Assembly (NCBI RefSeq): GCF_965200405.1
Contig: NZ_OZ241356.1
Coordinates: forward strand, 372,001-436,000
Length of the DNA stretch: 64,000 nucleotides
Reading direction: 5' to 3'
Origin: Glacieibacterium sp965200405
GTDB lineage: Bacteria; Pseudomonadota; Alphaproteobacteria; Sphingomonadales; Sphingomonadaceae
The position numbers and the translations under genes were made by a program. Shown here one piece after another: positions 27,039-36,673 of the stretch. The stretch's first letter is position 1, and every line of letters begins with the position of its first letter. The notes beneath the pieces were generated by a model. The model was not told the DNA's origin. It saw only the letters and a list, made by a program, of their open reading frames with translations, and searched no databases.

Positions 27039-28239
27039 GCACCGCCCATTGCGTGATCCTGGGAACGCTCGTGTCGCCCGAGTACAGATTACCCTGGCGG
27101 TCCCAGGCCATATAGGTCGTCTCGATTGCCTGTCCCGGCCCGCGGCCCGCGCCGTTTCCGACTGCACCGAGTACATTGCCGGCCCGATCTAGTTTGAGAA
27201 GTTGTCCGTCCTGGCCGCTTGCGACCCACAGCACACCCTGGGGGTCGAACCCGATCGCGCATATCAGGTTACGCATCTGGATCGTCTTGATGAATTCGCC
27301 GCTCTTCGAATAGACGACCAAGCGATATTGTTCACGATCGCCGATCCAGACATCGCCATTCCTGGGGTCGACCGCCACCCCATGCGCCATGCTGAACTTG
27401 CCCTGGCCCACGCTGTTGCCGAACCACTGGTTGATGTACTTGCCATTCTTGTCGAGGTGAATGATCCGCGCCGCGCCGATGTTGTTCGATGGATCGTCTG
27501 ACTCGGTGTCGTTGGGACTTTCGTTGCCATGCCCCTCCCCGATGTAAAGCTCGCCATTGGGCGCGAAGGCGACGTACATCGGCTGCCACAACAGCCTTTG
27601 TCCTTTCGCCTCGTCCCAGTCGCCGCGACGGTTTTTTTCACCGATCGTCCTGAGCAGCTTACCCTCGGGACTGACTTGCATGACCGTGCTGCCATCGGCA
27701 TCGGCAATCCAGACATTGTCCGAGGGATCGACGGACATGCCGTGCGCCTTTTCCTGGTGACCGATCACATCCTCGCCGACCGTGAGGATGAGCCGGTGCT
27801 CCGGATCGAATTTGAACAGCTGCGGCCGGCCGGCTTCATTCCGCTGGAACGCCCAGAGATTGCCCTTCGAATCGATACCGACGGCGGGCACGCCGCTGCC
27901 ATAGACACCCTTATCGGCGGGTGGCAGGTTGAATGGGTAGGAGAAGGTGTAGCCCATCGTCTGCTTCCACTGGACGCGCGCCAGCGAAGGGCGACTGGCC
28001 GATCCGCCGTGCTTTGGATCGCAGACCGGCGAGCGGGTGCACAGCGGCACGCCGGACTTGTTCATCGCGGTCGTCGGGGCACCGGTGGATGGGCGCGCGC
28101 CCGGGCGAGGCGGCGTGGGCAGTTGCAGAAACCAGCCTGGCGAGGCTGACGCGGCCGATCCACCCGCCTTTTGCGCCTGCACCGTCGTTGCACCGCCGGC
28201 CAGCAAAGCCGCCATCGCGGCAAGATACATCGACTTCAT
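27025..28239 (-). CDS. Exported NHL-repeat beta-propeller protein
   Basis: 404 residues from ATG 28239 (AGGGGG about 7 bases upstream; the frame is open to 28335). A signal peptide (MKSMYLAAMAALLAGGATTVQA) is followed by a Pro-rich linker with two cysteines (PLCTRSPVC), then at least five propeller blades with NHL-type turns: GIDSKGNLWAF, SVDPSDNVWIADADG, AFAPNGELYIGEGHG, AVDPRNGDVWIGDRE, GFDPQGVLWVASGQDG, AWDRQGNLYSGD. NHL relatives include the lyase half of peptide-amidating enzymes, though activity cannot be claimed. It lies 40 bp after the PQQ dehydrogenase stop on the same strand, so they are likely co-transcribed. Confidence 0.85.
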   Translation of the reverse strand: MKSMYLAAMAALLAGGATTVQAQKAGGSAASASPGWFLQLPTPPRPGARPSTGAPTTAMNKSGVPLCTRSPVCDPKHGGSASRPSLARVQWKQTMGYTFSYPFNLPPADKGVYGSGVPAVGIDSKGNLWAFQRNEAGRPQLFKFDPEHRLILTVGEDVIGHQEKAHGMSVDPSDNVWIADADGSTVMQVSPEGKLLRTIGEKNRRGDWDEAKGQRLLWQPMYVAFAPNGELYIGEGHGNESPNDTESDDPSNNIGAARIIHLDKNGKYINQWFGNSVGQGKFSMAHGVAVDPRNGDVWIGDREQYRLVVYSKSGEFIKTIQMRNLICAIGFDPQGVLWVASGQDGQLLKLDRAGNVLGAVGNGAGRGPGQAIETTYMAWDRQGNLYSGDTSVPRITQWAVPKRR

Positions 28240-28279
28240 CCGATCCCCCTCTTGCAGATTCGCCGCCGACGTTGGCCGG

Positions 28280-30427
28280 TCAGGCGCCGCGGGGCAGCCT
28301 GAAGGCCACCAATTCTCCCGAGTAATTGCCGCCACCGATCGCGACCACGAGGTATTGCCTGCCCTTGAGCATGTACGTCATCGGCGAGCCGCTCTGGGGG
28401 GCGGGAATATAGACGGCCCCTTTCTCGACGCCGCTGCCCTTGTCATAGGCGCGCAGCATCGCACCGCGGACGCCCTGCTCGTTGGTGAAAAAGCCCGACT
28501 CTCCGCAGATGACAAGCGACTTGGTGCACAGCGGCCCGAGATTACCCTCGCGTCCCGTTCGCGGGATCTTGAGCCCTTTCAGCGCCGGGTGGTTGCGGAC
28601 GTTGTCCGGGGTTTCGCCGTGCGCGATCTGCCAGCTGATGTCACCGCGCTCGAGGTTGATCGCGGTGATCGTGCCATACGGCGGCTTGAGCAGCGGCAGG
28701 CCCTGGATGGTCAACTGGCCGGGTCGCGGGCCGGATTGCGGTGGCTGCGGACCCGACGGGTTCGACGGAGGCGATGGCGCCCCCTCCTGAACCGCGCGGC
28801 TGCCCGGTACGATCGCGCCGCCCATCGGCGCCGAAGGCCGTGTCTTTTGCCCGGTCAGGCCGTGAACATAAGCGAAATCCGACAGGCTCTCGTCGTTGTT
28901 GGCGACGACGCCGTACACCTGCGCCGTCTTCTTGGCATAGACGAACACGGTATGCGTATCGGGATCGTAGCAACCGCCGGGCCAGTTGGTGCCGCCTTGC
29001 GAGCCCGGTGAATGGATCGTGCCGAACGGACCGGCCGGCAGGCTCATCGTCGGCGGCGTGTACAGCGGGCCGGTGCGGTAGTTCTTGATCAGCGCCAGCG
29101 CTTCGGCGTGCAGAGCCGGCGTGAAGTCGATCAACTGCTCCGGACTGACGCCCTGCGGACCATAGGCCGGCGGCTTGCTAGGATAGGGCTGCGTCGGCGA
29201 ATACCATTCGCCGGGCACGTCACCCTTGGCGACCTTGCGCTCGACGATCGGCCAGACCGGTTTGCCGGTGCTCCGGTCGAGGACGTACAGGAAACCCTGC
29301 TTGCTGGGCTGAGCCAGTGCCTTGATAATCTTACCGCCGTGCGGGATGTCGCACAGGATCGGGGCACACGGTATGTCGTGGTCCCAGATTCCGTGATGGA
29401 CGAACTGGTAGTGCCAGCGGCGCTGACCGGTGTTGACGTCGACAGCGACGAGCGACTCCCCGAACAGGCCCGCACCGCGCCGATAGATGCCGACGAAATC
29501 CCCGGTCGGCAGCTCGACCGGCAAATAGACCAGGCCGAGCGCCTCGTCGGCCGACATTTGCGCCCAGACCCCGGCATTGCCGGCCGCCTCCGCATCGCCG
29601 GCCACCCAGGTGTCGTAACCGAACTCGCCCTTGCGCGGTATGGTGTGGAAGATCCACTTTCGCTTGCCGGTAGCGATGTCATAGGCGCGGACATAGCCCT
29701 TGGCGTTACGGCGCGTCCGGGGCGCATCGCCAGCCGTATGCGCCGCCCCGATCACGACGATATTGTTGACGACCAATGGCGTCGAATGGAGGCCGATATC
29801 GGCGGTCAGCGGATCGAGATCCTGGTCGATCTCCAGCTTGAGATCGACGATGCCGTTGGTACCGAAGCCGGGGTCGGGAACGCCGGTCTCGGCATCGAGG
29901 CAGACCAGGTGATAGCCGATGGTAACGTACAGGATGCGCTCGCGCGTTCCGTCGGTCCAATAGGAGCAGCCATGTCCTGACAATTGGCGCGGCGCGTTCA
30001 TTGCGCGCTGCCCCTCGTCGAGGCGGTGCATCCACAGCATCTCGCCGGTCGCCGCGTCCAGCGCGATGCAGTCGCGGCGCGCGCCCGCGGTCAGGAACAG
30101 CCGGCCCTTGATCAGCAACGGCGTCGCTTCGAGCTGATACTCCTTGCGCGAGCCGAGGGCGTCGGTCTTGAAGCGCCACGCGACCTCGAGATCGTTGAAG
30201 TTTTGCGCGCTGATCTGGTCGAGCGGAGCGTAGCGCGTGTTCGCCTGGTCGGCCGCATAGTACCGCCATTCGGTGTCGGGGATCGTCGTCGGCGACGGTG
30301 CGGGGGCCCGATCCGGACCGAGCGCCGACGGAGCGGTTGGGGTCGGGGTCGGCTGGGCCAGCGCGGCACGGGCGAATAAAGCGGCCATTGCCGTCGTCGA
30401 CAACATGGTCCGCCTGGAGATCGTCAT
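28280..30427 (-). CDS. Periplasmic PQQ-dependent dehydrogenase (quinoprotein)
   Basis: 715 residues. The N-terminus MTISRRTMLSTTAMAALFARAALA is a twin-arginine-type signal. The mature part is an eight-blade PQQ propeller of the glucose/alcohol dehydrogenase class: DTEWRYYAADQANTRYAPLDQI, the W-x-F docking-type repeats AVDVNTGQRRWHYQFVHHGIWDHDIP and AINLERGDISWQI, and GGTNWPGGCYDPDTHTVFVYA. It has no membrane helices and no heme motif, so it needs a separate acceptor, probably the nearby cytochrome c. A Pro-rich insert sits at about residues 545-575. The substrate (sugar, alcohol or aldehyde) is not resolvable. A downstream NHL protein probably shares the transcript. Confidence 0.88.
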   Translation of the reverse strand: MTISRRTMLSTTAMAALFARAALAQPTPTPTAPSALGPDRAPAPSPTTIPDTEWRYYAADQANTRYAPLDQISAQNFNDLEVAWRFKTDALGSRKEYQLEATPLLIKGRLFLTAGARRDCIALDAATGEMLWMHRLDEGQRAMNAPRQLSGHGCSYWTDGTRERILYVTIGYHLVCLDAETGVPDPGFGTNGIVDLKLEIDQDLDPLTADIGLHSTPLVVNNIVVIGAAHTAGDAPRTRRNAKGYVRAYDIATGKRKWIFHTIPRKGEFGYDTWVAGDAEAAGNAGVWAQMSADEALGLVYLPVELPTGDFVGIYRRGAGLFGESLVAVDVNTGQRRWHYQFVHHGIWDHDIPCAPILCDIPHGGKIIKALAQPSKQGFLYVLDRSTGKPVWPIVERKVAKGDVPGEWYSPTQPYPSKPPAYGPQGVSPEQLIDFTPALHAEALALIKNYRTGPLYTPPTMSLPAGPFGTIHSPGSQGGTNWPGGCYDPDTHTVFVYAKKTAQVYGVVANNDESLSDFAYVHGLTGQKTRPSAPMGGAIVPGSRAVQEGAPSPPSNPSGPQPPQSGPRPGQLTIQGLPLLKPPYGTITAINLERGDISWQIAHGETPDNVRNHPALKGLKIPRTGREGNLGPLCTKSLVICGESGFFTNEQGVRGAMLRAYDKGSGVEKGAVYIPAPQSGSPMTYMLKGRQYLVVAIGGGNYSGELVAFRLPRGA

Positions 30428-30805
30428 AGTCTACTCGTCCTCCCCGTTTCAGCTCAGTTTGCGCTATCGAACTGTCGTCGATTGATGCGCATTGCGTCGT
30501 GCAACTTACCGTCGTGTCGAGAAATCTTGCACTCGCGGGGATCCACCAACCGGCTGGAAACCGGATCAATGCCGACGCGCCTTGTGCGTGAAGCCAATCC
30601 GACCCTGTTGATCTAAACTCCCCGATGCGTTCTTGATGCCGCTGCGTCTCTCTTTATGCGAGTCGCCAGTGCTTGGGAAACCTTTTATCGTCGGGCTCGA
30701 GTATTTGGCCTCAATTTGCCTTGGCAAGGCACGACGGTTCCTGAAGGTTGGCGTAGACTGTACGACGACTTGCAACCACCGGATCGCCGATCAAGGAACG
30801 ATGTG
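30428..30805. other. Divergent intergenic region, PQQ dehydrogenase / NHL gene
   Basis: About 380 bp between divergent starts, with no convincing gene. It should contain promoters for both directions. The only structured element noted is the 15-bp palindrome at 30717-30731. Confidence 0.6.
30717..30731. promoter_or_regulatory. 15-bp palindrome upstream of the NHL gene
   Basis: TGCCTTG-G-CAAGGCA is a perfect 7+7 inverted repeat ending 74 bp before the ATG of the plus-strand NHL protein. The TTGCC-TT-GGCAA core is operator-like; the regulator is unknown. Confidence 0.35.
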
Positions 30806-31975
30806 ATGAAGTCTCTTCGAGTGCGCCTGCTTGCAACCTTCACCTTGCTGGGCGCGACGTCGGCGCTGGCCCAGGTCATACCGCCGGCACCGACCGGCCC
30901 GGCCCGGGCGCAGATGATGCAGAGCGGCATTCCGCCCGGCGACTATGGCAGGAGCTATCGCACGGCGGCGGATATCGCGCTGCCCAATCCCTATTACCGG
31001 AACGAGACCTGGCTAAAGCTGCCCAAGGGCCAAAGCCTGGGTGCGACCAGCGCCATCGACATCGACCGGGACGGCAAGTCGATCTGGCTGGTCGAGCGCT
31101 GCACCGGTCCCGGCGGCTGTTCGGTGACAAAGAACAACCCGATCAAGAAGTTCGATCCCGACGGCAATCTGGTTCGCGAGTTTGGTGCCGGTCTGCTGGT
31201 CTATCCGCACGGCATGTGGGTGGACCGCGCCGGCAACGTCTGGATCTCGGACACGCAGTCCAATATCCAGAAATCCGACGGCACGCCCAACAACGCGCCG
31301 GCCGGTACCCAACCCAAGGGCAACCACATCCTGAAGTTCAGCCCGACTGGCAAGCTACTGATGCAGATCGGCACCGCTGGCGAGTACGGCAGCGACGAGC
31401 ACCATTTCAACCAGCCGTCCGATGTGCTGGTATCGCCGGGTGGCGACATTTTCGTCGCCGATGGCCATGAGCTGGTCAACCTGCCGCCGCGCATCATGCG
31501 CTTCGACAAGACCGGCAAGTTCATCAAGGCCTGGGATGTCTGCCAGGCGAGTCCCGTCACCAGCGACTGCAGCCACAGCCTGGCAATGGATTCGCAAGGG
31601 CGGCTGTTCGTGGCCGATCGCGGCAATGCGCAGATCATCGTCTTCGACCAGGACGGCAAACGCCTGGCGGAATGGACCGACTGGGGCCGACCCAGCGGAA
31701 TCTATATCGACGCCAACGACATATTGTATGCCGGCGACTCCACCGTCGGCATGGTCGAGGGCAATGCTTTCGTCCGTGGCGTTCACATCGGCAGCGCCCG
31801 CACCGGCAAGGTCACAGCGTTCATCCCCGACGTGCTCGGCAATCCGGCACCGTGGTTTCCGCTGAAAGGTACTACCGGCCCGGAAGGCGTCGTCGCCGAC
31901 AAGGACGGCATCATCTATGTTTCGAACGTCGCGCCCCAGGGCCAGGTGTCCCGCTACACGCTGCGGCCGCGTTGA
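30806..31975 (+). CDS. Exported NHL-repeat beta-propeller protein
   Basis: 389 residues from ATG 30806 (AAGGA eight bases upstream). Signal peptide MKSLRVRLLATFTLLGATSALA, then blades with NHL turns: AIDIDRDGKSIWLVERC, WVDRAGNVWISDTQS, LVSPGGDIFVADGHE, AMDSQGRLFVADRGN, YIDANDILYAGDST, VADKDGIIYVSNV. The arrangement resembles bacterial proteins annotated as peptidyl-hydroxyglycine amidating-lyase-like. It is divergent from the PQQ dehydrogenase/NHL pair and convergent with a TBDR gene, with a terminator between. A role in the same periplasmic pathway is inferred from context only. Confidence 0.85.
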   Translation: MKSLRVRLLATFTLLGATSALAQVIPPAPTGPARAQMMQSGIPPGDYGRSYRTAADIALPNPYYRNETWLKLPKGQSLGATSAIDIDRDGKSIWLVERCTGPGGCSVTKNNPIKKFDPDGNLVREFGAGLLVYPHGMWVDRAGNVWISDTQSNIQKSDGTPNNAPAGTQPKGNHILKFSPTGKLLMQIGTAGEYGSDEHHFNQPSDVLVSPGGDIFVADGHELVNLPPRIMRFDKTGKFIKAWDVCQASPVTSDCSHSLAMDSQGRLFVADRGNAQIIVFDQDGKRLAEWTDWGRPSGIYIDANDILYAGDSTVGMVEGNAFVRGVHIGSARTGKVTAFIPDVLGNPAPWFPLKGTTGPEGVVADKDGIIYVSNVAPQGQVSRYTLRPR

Positions 31976-31993
31976 CGCCGAAGCCGACAATAC

Positions 31994-32025
31994 GAAAAAG
32001 CGGGCCGATCGCTGATCGGCCCGCT
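31994..32025 (-). terminator. Intrinsic terminator of the TBDR gene
   Basis: A 12-bp perfect stem AGCGGGCCGATC / GATCGGCCCGCT with a 3-base loop. On the minus strand it is followed by a T-run (CGCTTTTTCG), giving a classical rho-independent terminator 30 bp after the TBDR stop. It may also stop plus-strand transcripts from the NHL gene. Confidence 0.85.
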
Positions 32026-32054
32026 GAGTTCACTCAGGGAAATCGACGACCGAT

Positions 32055-35030
32055 CTAGAAGCGGACGCGGAGACCGCCGGTGTACGTCCGTCCGAACACA
32101 TCATAGACGATGACGTTGGTCGGATAGGACTGCGACGGCTGACCACCGGTGCTGTAAAGTGGTGGGTCCTTATCGAACAGATTAGCGACCGTGACATAGG
32201 CTTCGAGATTGATGCCATTGACCTCGAACCGATAAGATCCGGTCAAGTCGGTGTACATGGCTGAGGGTACATCGTTCTTGACGTAGATTTGCGTCGGATC
32301 CTGGCTCTTTTTGCGCGGACCGATCCAGCGGACCTGGGCCGCGAGGCTGATCGGGCCGTCGATATAGTTCAGCTGGACGTTGATGCGGTCCTTGCTGTTG
32401 TTGCCCGCATTGTCCGACTGCACGACCGCGCCGGCCGGTTGCGCCTGGGACAGATAGTCGAACAGATGCCCACCGATCAGCCGCATGTCGAGGCTCGCGC
32501 CCTCCGACAACAGGCCGAAGCCGAAGTCGGCCCGGTAGGAAATCTCATAGTCCAGGCCCGCTACCTTGACGCTCGCCTGGTTGAACGGGAACGAGGTCCG
32601 CAGCGTCGGGAAGTTGGCGGCGGTCCGATCGGAGAACGGCAGTGGCCGCTGGAACGACTTGCAGACTTCGGCCGTGCCGTTCGAGGCCTCGCACTGGTTA
32701 ACGACCGTGTCGACATCCAGGGTGCCGATCGCGTCCTTGATCTTGATCCGGTAGTAATCGACCGACATCTGCAAGCGCGGGATGAAGCTGGGCGAATAGA
32801 CGATGCCGCCGGTCAAGGTGTCGGCCAGTTCCGGCGTCAGCTCCGTATTGCCGGACGTGGTATTGGTCAGGCGGGCCGTCGTGTTGGTGTGGACGTCGAA
32901 GAATGTACCCGCGCCCGAATTCGGCGCCTGGAACAGCTCGTTCAGTGTCGGTGCCCTGATATCACGCGACCGCGTGGCGCGAATGCGCACGGACTCGACC
33001 GGGAGCCAGCTGGCGCCGACCTTCCAGGTTTCGACGCTGCCGCTCGTCGAATAATCGGTGTAGCGAACGGCGGCATTCAGGTCGAGCGCGCGGAAGAACG
33101 GTACGTCCTTGAGGATCGGGACGGCGATTTCGGCATAGGCTTCCTTGACGTTCTGCTTGGCCTGCGTCGAGCCGACGTTGGTGGAGTTGTACTTCAGGAT
33201 GAACGTGCTGGTCTGGGTGCGCAGCCCGGTCAGGTCGATGCTCTTCGACGGGTCGGTGTTGGACGTCTGCTTCATGTCCTGCTTGCGATACTCGGCGCCG
33301 GCAGCCAACGAGACTGCGCCGGCCGGCAGGTTGAACAGGTCGCCCGAGACGTTGGCGGTGAAGATGTCCATCGTCTGCTTGACGCTGTAGGTCGAGGTCT
33401 GGCTGATATAATCATAGGCGGCCTGCGACGGCGAATCTCGGCCGAAGATGTTGAACGGGACGCAATTGTCCTGCAGGCCCGGGTTGGTGATGGTGATCCG
33501 GCAGACGATGTTGCCGTTCGGACCACGGACCGCATCGAGCGCTGCATAATAACGGGCGTTGTTGAAGTTGCCCTCGTGGAACAGGTCCAGCTTCGTGTCG
33601 CCATGCGAATAGTTGAGCGACCAATTATATTTGTCGGCGATCTTGCCCTTCACCCCGGAGACCAGGATCGTGGCGTCGTTGTAGAAACGCCCAAGCTTGA
33701 ACGGCGCATCGGCCTGGATGCGCCCGGCGATGAAACTCTTCACGCCGGCATTCTGGAGGATCGTCCGGGTCGAGTCCGCGAGGAACGGGTTCTCGGTAAA
33801 GATCTGGAAGTCGCCGACCTGGGTGCCGGTACCGATCGTCACCGAGCTGTTGAACGAGTTCGCATAGGATAGCTGGACGAACGCCTGGACATTGGACGAG
33901 ACTTCGACGTCGACGCGGCCGAACAACTGCTCGGTGTTCTGCGTCGCCGTCAGTGTCTTGCCGAAGCTGATCACGCCGTCGCCGCCGACATTATAGCCCG
34001 CAGTGCCGGTTGGTGTGCCGGGATTGTAAGGCACCGCAAGGCCGCCCGCGATGAACTGATAGCCGCGCAACGGATTGCCGGCGTTCAATGTGCCCGAATA
34101 ACTGATTAGCGTGCCATAGGTCGCACCGCTGTAATTGACGTTCGCAAGCTCGACATAAGGATTGGTCGCCGATCCGGTGCCGGTCCGCAGAAAATGCAAG
34201 GAACCGTAAGGACGATCCTCGTTCTTCTCGATGCCCTTCTGCTGATAATGGTCATAGCTGAGCAAGACATGCACGCGGTCTTCGAAGAGGCTGAAGCCGG
34301 CCGCGACATTGCCCTTCAGCGTCGGGGCGTCGCCATATTCGGTCAGGCCGTATTGAATATTGCCCTTGAGACCTTTGAACTTGGTATCGAGGATGAAGTT
34401 GATGACGCCCGACACCGCGTCCGAGCCATAGGCCGCCGAGGCGCCGCCGGTCACCACTTCGACCCGCTGGATCAGGGCTTGCGGAATGATGTTGGCGTCG
34501 GTCGTGCCTTCGTAGCTGGTCGGCGGCAGCCGCTGGCCGTCGAGCAGGGTCAGGGTGCGGATCGGGCCGAGGTTACGCAGGCTGAGATAATTGCCGACCT
34601 GGGGGCTGGCGACGCCACCGTTAGCGTTGGCGTTGCTGCGGGACCCGGCGAACTGCGGCAGCGTATTGAGGCCCTCGGCGATCGCGCCCGGGTTGGTGCG
34701 CTGCAGTTGTTCGGTCGATACGACCGTTACCGGTGTCGGTGCGGAATAGCCGTCGCGGACGATGCGTGAACCGGTGACGACGATGTCACCGGCATTACCG
34801 TCCGCCCCGGTCGCGACATCGACAGTGTTTCCGCCGATCGTCGTATCGGCTGCTTTCGCTTCCGCGCCCGGCAGTGGTGTCGTCGTCCCGGCGGCCGGTG
34901 CCGTAACTGGAGGCTGAGGCTGGCTTGTCTGGGCGAATGCCGGGCTGGCCCCGATTGCCAGAAGTGCCATGGCAGTCCCTGATCTTAGCGCCCGGGCACG
35001 CGCCGACCGAAGCTTCTTCGTATCCACCAT
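32055..35030 (-). CDS. TonB-dependent outer-membrane receptor
   Basis: A 991-residue receptor with a strong ribosome binding site (GGGGAGAG) before ATG 35030. The signal peptide ends at SPAFA, followed by a Pro/Thr/Ala-rich N-terminal extension and DIVVTGSRIVRDGYSAPTPVTVVS. The plug includes NYLSLRNLGPIRTLTLLDGQRLPP and IQRVEVVTGGASAAYGSDAVSGVINF, typical of the long sphingomonad TBDR clade also represented by the gene at 690. The barrel ends in TGGLRVRF. It neighbours the PQQ/NHL/cytochrome module and may import the substrate or product of that periplasmic pathway; this is inference. Confidence 0.93.
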   Translation of the reverse strand: MVDTKKLRSARARALRSGTAMALLAIGASPAFAQTSQPQPPVTAPAAGTTTPLPGAEAKAADTTIGGNTVDVATGADGNAGDIVVTGSRIVRDGYSAPTPVTVVSTEQLQRTNPGAIAEGLNTLPQFAGSRSNANANGGVASPQVGNYLSLRNLGPIRTLTLLDGQRLPPTSYEGTTDANIIPQALIQRVEVVTGGASAAYGSDAVSGVINFILDTKFKGLKGNIQYGLTEYGDAPTLKGNVAAGFSLFEDRVHVLLSYDHYQQKGIEKNEDRPYGSLHFLRTGTGSATNPYVELANVNYSGATYGTLISYSGTLNAGNPLRGYQFIAGGLAVPYNPGTPTGTAGYNVGGDGVISFGKTLTATQNTEQLFGRVDVEVSSNVQAFVQLSYANSFNSSVTIGTGTQVGDFQIFTENPFLADSTRTILQNAGVKSFIAGRIQADAPFKLGRFYNDATILVSGVKGKIADKYNWSLNYSHGDTKLDLFHEGNFNNARYYAALDAVRGPNGNIVCRITITNPGLQDNCVPFNIFGRDSPSQAAYDYISQTSTYSVKQTMDIFTANVSGDLFNLPAGAVSLAAGAEYRKQDMKQTSNTDPSKSIDLTGLRTQTSTFILKYNSTNVGSTQAKQNVKEAYAEIAVPILKDVPFFRALDLNAAVRYTDYSTSGSVETWKVGASWLPVESVRIRATRSRDIRAPTLNELFQAPNSGAGTFFDVHTNTTARLTNTTSGNTELTPELADTLTGGIVYSPSFIPRLQMSVDYYRIKIKDAIGTLDVDTVVNQCEASNGTAEVCKSFQRPLPFSDRTAANFPTLRTSFPFNQASVKVAGLDYEISYRADFGFGLLSEGASLDMRLIGGHLFDYLSQAQPAGAVVQSDNAGNNSKDRINVQLNYIDGPISLAAQVRWIGPRKKSQDPTQIYVKNDVPSAMYTDLTGSYRFEVNGINLEAYVTVANLFDKDPPLYSTGGQPSQSYPTNVIVYDVFGRTYTGGLRVRF

Positions 35031-35373
35031 GTATCTCTCCCCTGTTTTGGCTATTTTTAGCCTTCAACGGTCGATACAAATCACTCCTGATTTTCAATTG
35101 CAATCTGTTCGTAGATGGAGCGTGAAATAAGAGCTTAGAAGCAGGTTCGATACGGCTTTAATCTCATCTCGTGAGAACATCGACATTCGACATCTTTAGC
35201 AACGCAAGCCAGTGACGATTACGACTCAACCTGGTTGAGCCGAATCCCTGCCGTTTTTGATCTGCAACGTTAGCATCGGGATCCTGCACTGCGCGGACCA
35301 GCCCAGTTACGCGTTCGACGATCGCAGCATTCGCTACCGGACGGTAAATAGAAGGCGCCGCGCCCGGTAGTTC
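35031..35373. other. Intergenic region upstream of the TBDR gene
   Basis: About 340 bp between the end of a histidine kinase gene and the start of the TBDR, both minus strand. No gene seen. It presumably contains the TBDR promoter and has the palindrome at 35225-35239. Confidence 0.6.
35225..35239. promoter_or_regulatory. 15-bp palindrome upstream of the TBDR gene
   Basis: CTCAACC-T-GGTTGAG is a perfect 7+7 inverted repeat about 195 bp before the TBDR start and 135 bp after the kinase gene. It could be an operator or a short transcript-end hairpin. Confidence 0.3.
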
Positions 35374-36582
35374 TCAGGACGCTATGGCGATCGGCATCTG
35401 GAAGGTGAAGCGCGTCTCGGCGTCGGTCGACGTGACCGACAAGGTGCCATCGTGCGCTGCGGCGATCTGGGCCGAGATGTACAGCCCAAGGCCCAGGCCA
35501 TCACGGTTCGTCCCCGACTGTCCGCGCACGAAGGGCTGGAAAATATCGGCAATCGCCTCGGGCGCGATCTTCAGCCCGCCGTTCGAGATCGATATCGCCA
35601 TCTGGCCGCCGGCGAAGGCACAGACGATCCGCACTGGCTGCTCGGCGACGCCGTGGGTCAGGGCATTGCCCAGCAAATTGGAAAGCAGTTGCGCGATCCG
35701 CAGGGGGTCGCCGTCGATCAACAGGTCGTCCGAGCAATCGACCAGGATCGCTTGTCCCGGATGCGTGCTTCCGAGTTCGGCAACGACCTGGGTGATGATC
35801 GGCGCAATCGACATCAATTGCCGGCTGACCGGGATGCCACCGCCAAGGCGCCCGCGCGCGAGGTCGAGGACGTCGGCGATGAGCGCCGCCATCCGGTCGC
35901 CGCTCAGCCGCATCCGGGCCAGCAGCATCTTCGCGCGCTCCGGCGTCGGTTGCTTTTCCAGCAGCGTGATGCCGGCCTGGATCGACGCCAGCGGATTGCG
36001 CAGGTCGTGTCCCATCACCGCGACGAACTGCTCCTGCAGGCGAGCGGTATCGAGCTGCGATAGTCGACTGGCTTCGCTCACGGCGAGCCGGTTGGCCTGC
36101 TCGAGCGCAAAGCCGATCAGCTTTGCGAACATCTCGAACATGCCGCGGACCTCGGGCCGGTCGAGGTCGCGCGGCTGCGGATCGATGGCGCACAAGGTGC
36201 CGAAGAACTCACCCGCCGGCAGGAAGATCGGGAACGAGGCATAGCTGCGAAAGCCGTAGAGGGCGGGCGTGTAATGGCCCTCGTAGATCGGGTCGCTCGC
36301 GACATCCGAAATTATCACGGAAGCGCCGCTATCCCTGATCTCGTGACAGATCGTCGTCTCGAGCGTGAGCTCACCGCCCGGCTTCATTCCGAAATCGATG
36401 GTGTCGCGAACGCTGCAGGCGATCCAGCGCTCGTCGGTGACACGAGCAATCGCGGCAAAACCCATGCCGGTGACTTGGCAGATCGTATCGAGGATCGTCG
36501 GCACCGCCTCCAGGCGATTGACGGTATCGACCTCCGCCGCCAGCCGGCGCGAGTTCGTTTCCGGGCCGCTGACGAGCATCAA
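35374..36582 (-). CDS. Cytosolic GAF-domain histidine kinase
   Basis: 402 residues with no membrane segment. A GAF domain occupies about 20-165 (TTICHEIRDSGASVIISDVASDP and YASFPIFLPAGEFFGTLCAID are typical). The HisKA H-box is VAVMGHDLRNPLASIQAG; the ATPase domain has QLLSNLLGNALTHG, where the N-box Asn residues are present, and DGLGLGLYISAQI. The G1 region reads SISNGGLKI, so the usual D-x-G-x-G is degenerate and catalytic competence is uncertain. No response regulator gene is adjacent, so this is an orphan kinase sensing a small ligand or redox cue. Confidence 0.88.
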   Translation of the reverse strand: MMLVSGPETNSRRLAAEVDTVNRLEAVPTILDTICQVTGMGFAAIARVTDERWIACSVRDTIDFGMKPGGELTLETTICHEIRDSGASVIISDVASDPIYEGHYTPALYGFRSYASFPIFLPAGEFFGTLCAIDPQPRDLDRPEVRGMFEMFAKLIGFALEQANRLAVSEASRLSQLDTARLQEQFVAVMGHDLRNPLASIQAGITLLEKQPTPERAKMLLARMRLSGDRMAALIADVLDLARGRLGGGIPVSRQLMSIAPIITQVVAELGSTHPGQAILVDCSDDLLIDGDPLRIAQLLSNLLGNALTHGVAEQPVRIVCAFAGGQMAISISNGGLKIAPEAIADIFQPFVRGQSGTNRDGLGLGLYISAQIAAAHDGTLSVTSTDAETRFTFQMPIAIAS

Positions 36583-36673
36583 GACACTCTACAGCTTGAT
36601 GTTTCCGAAGACCACAGTCTTCGTACGGCGTCGTACAAAAGAAGGCCGCGGGGTGGCACCCCTCGCTGGCCGG

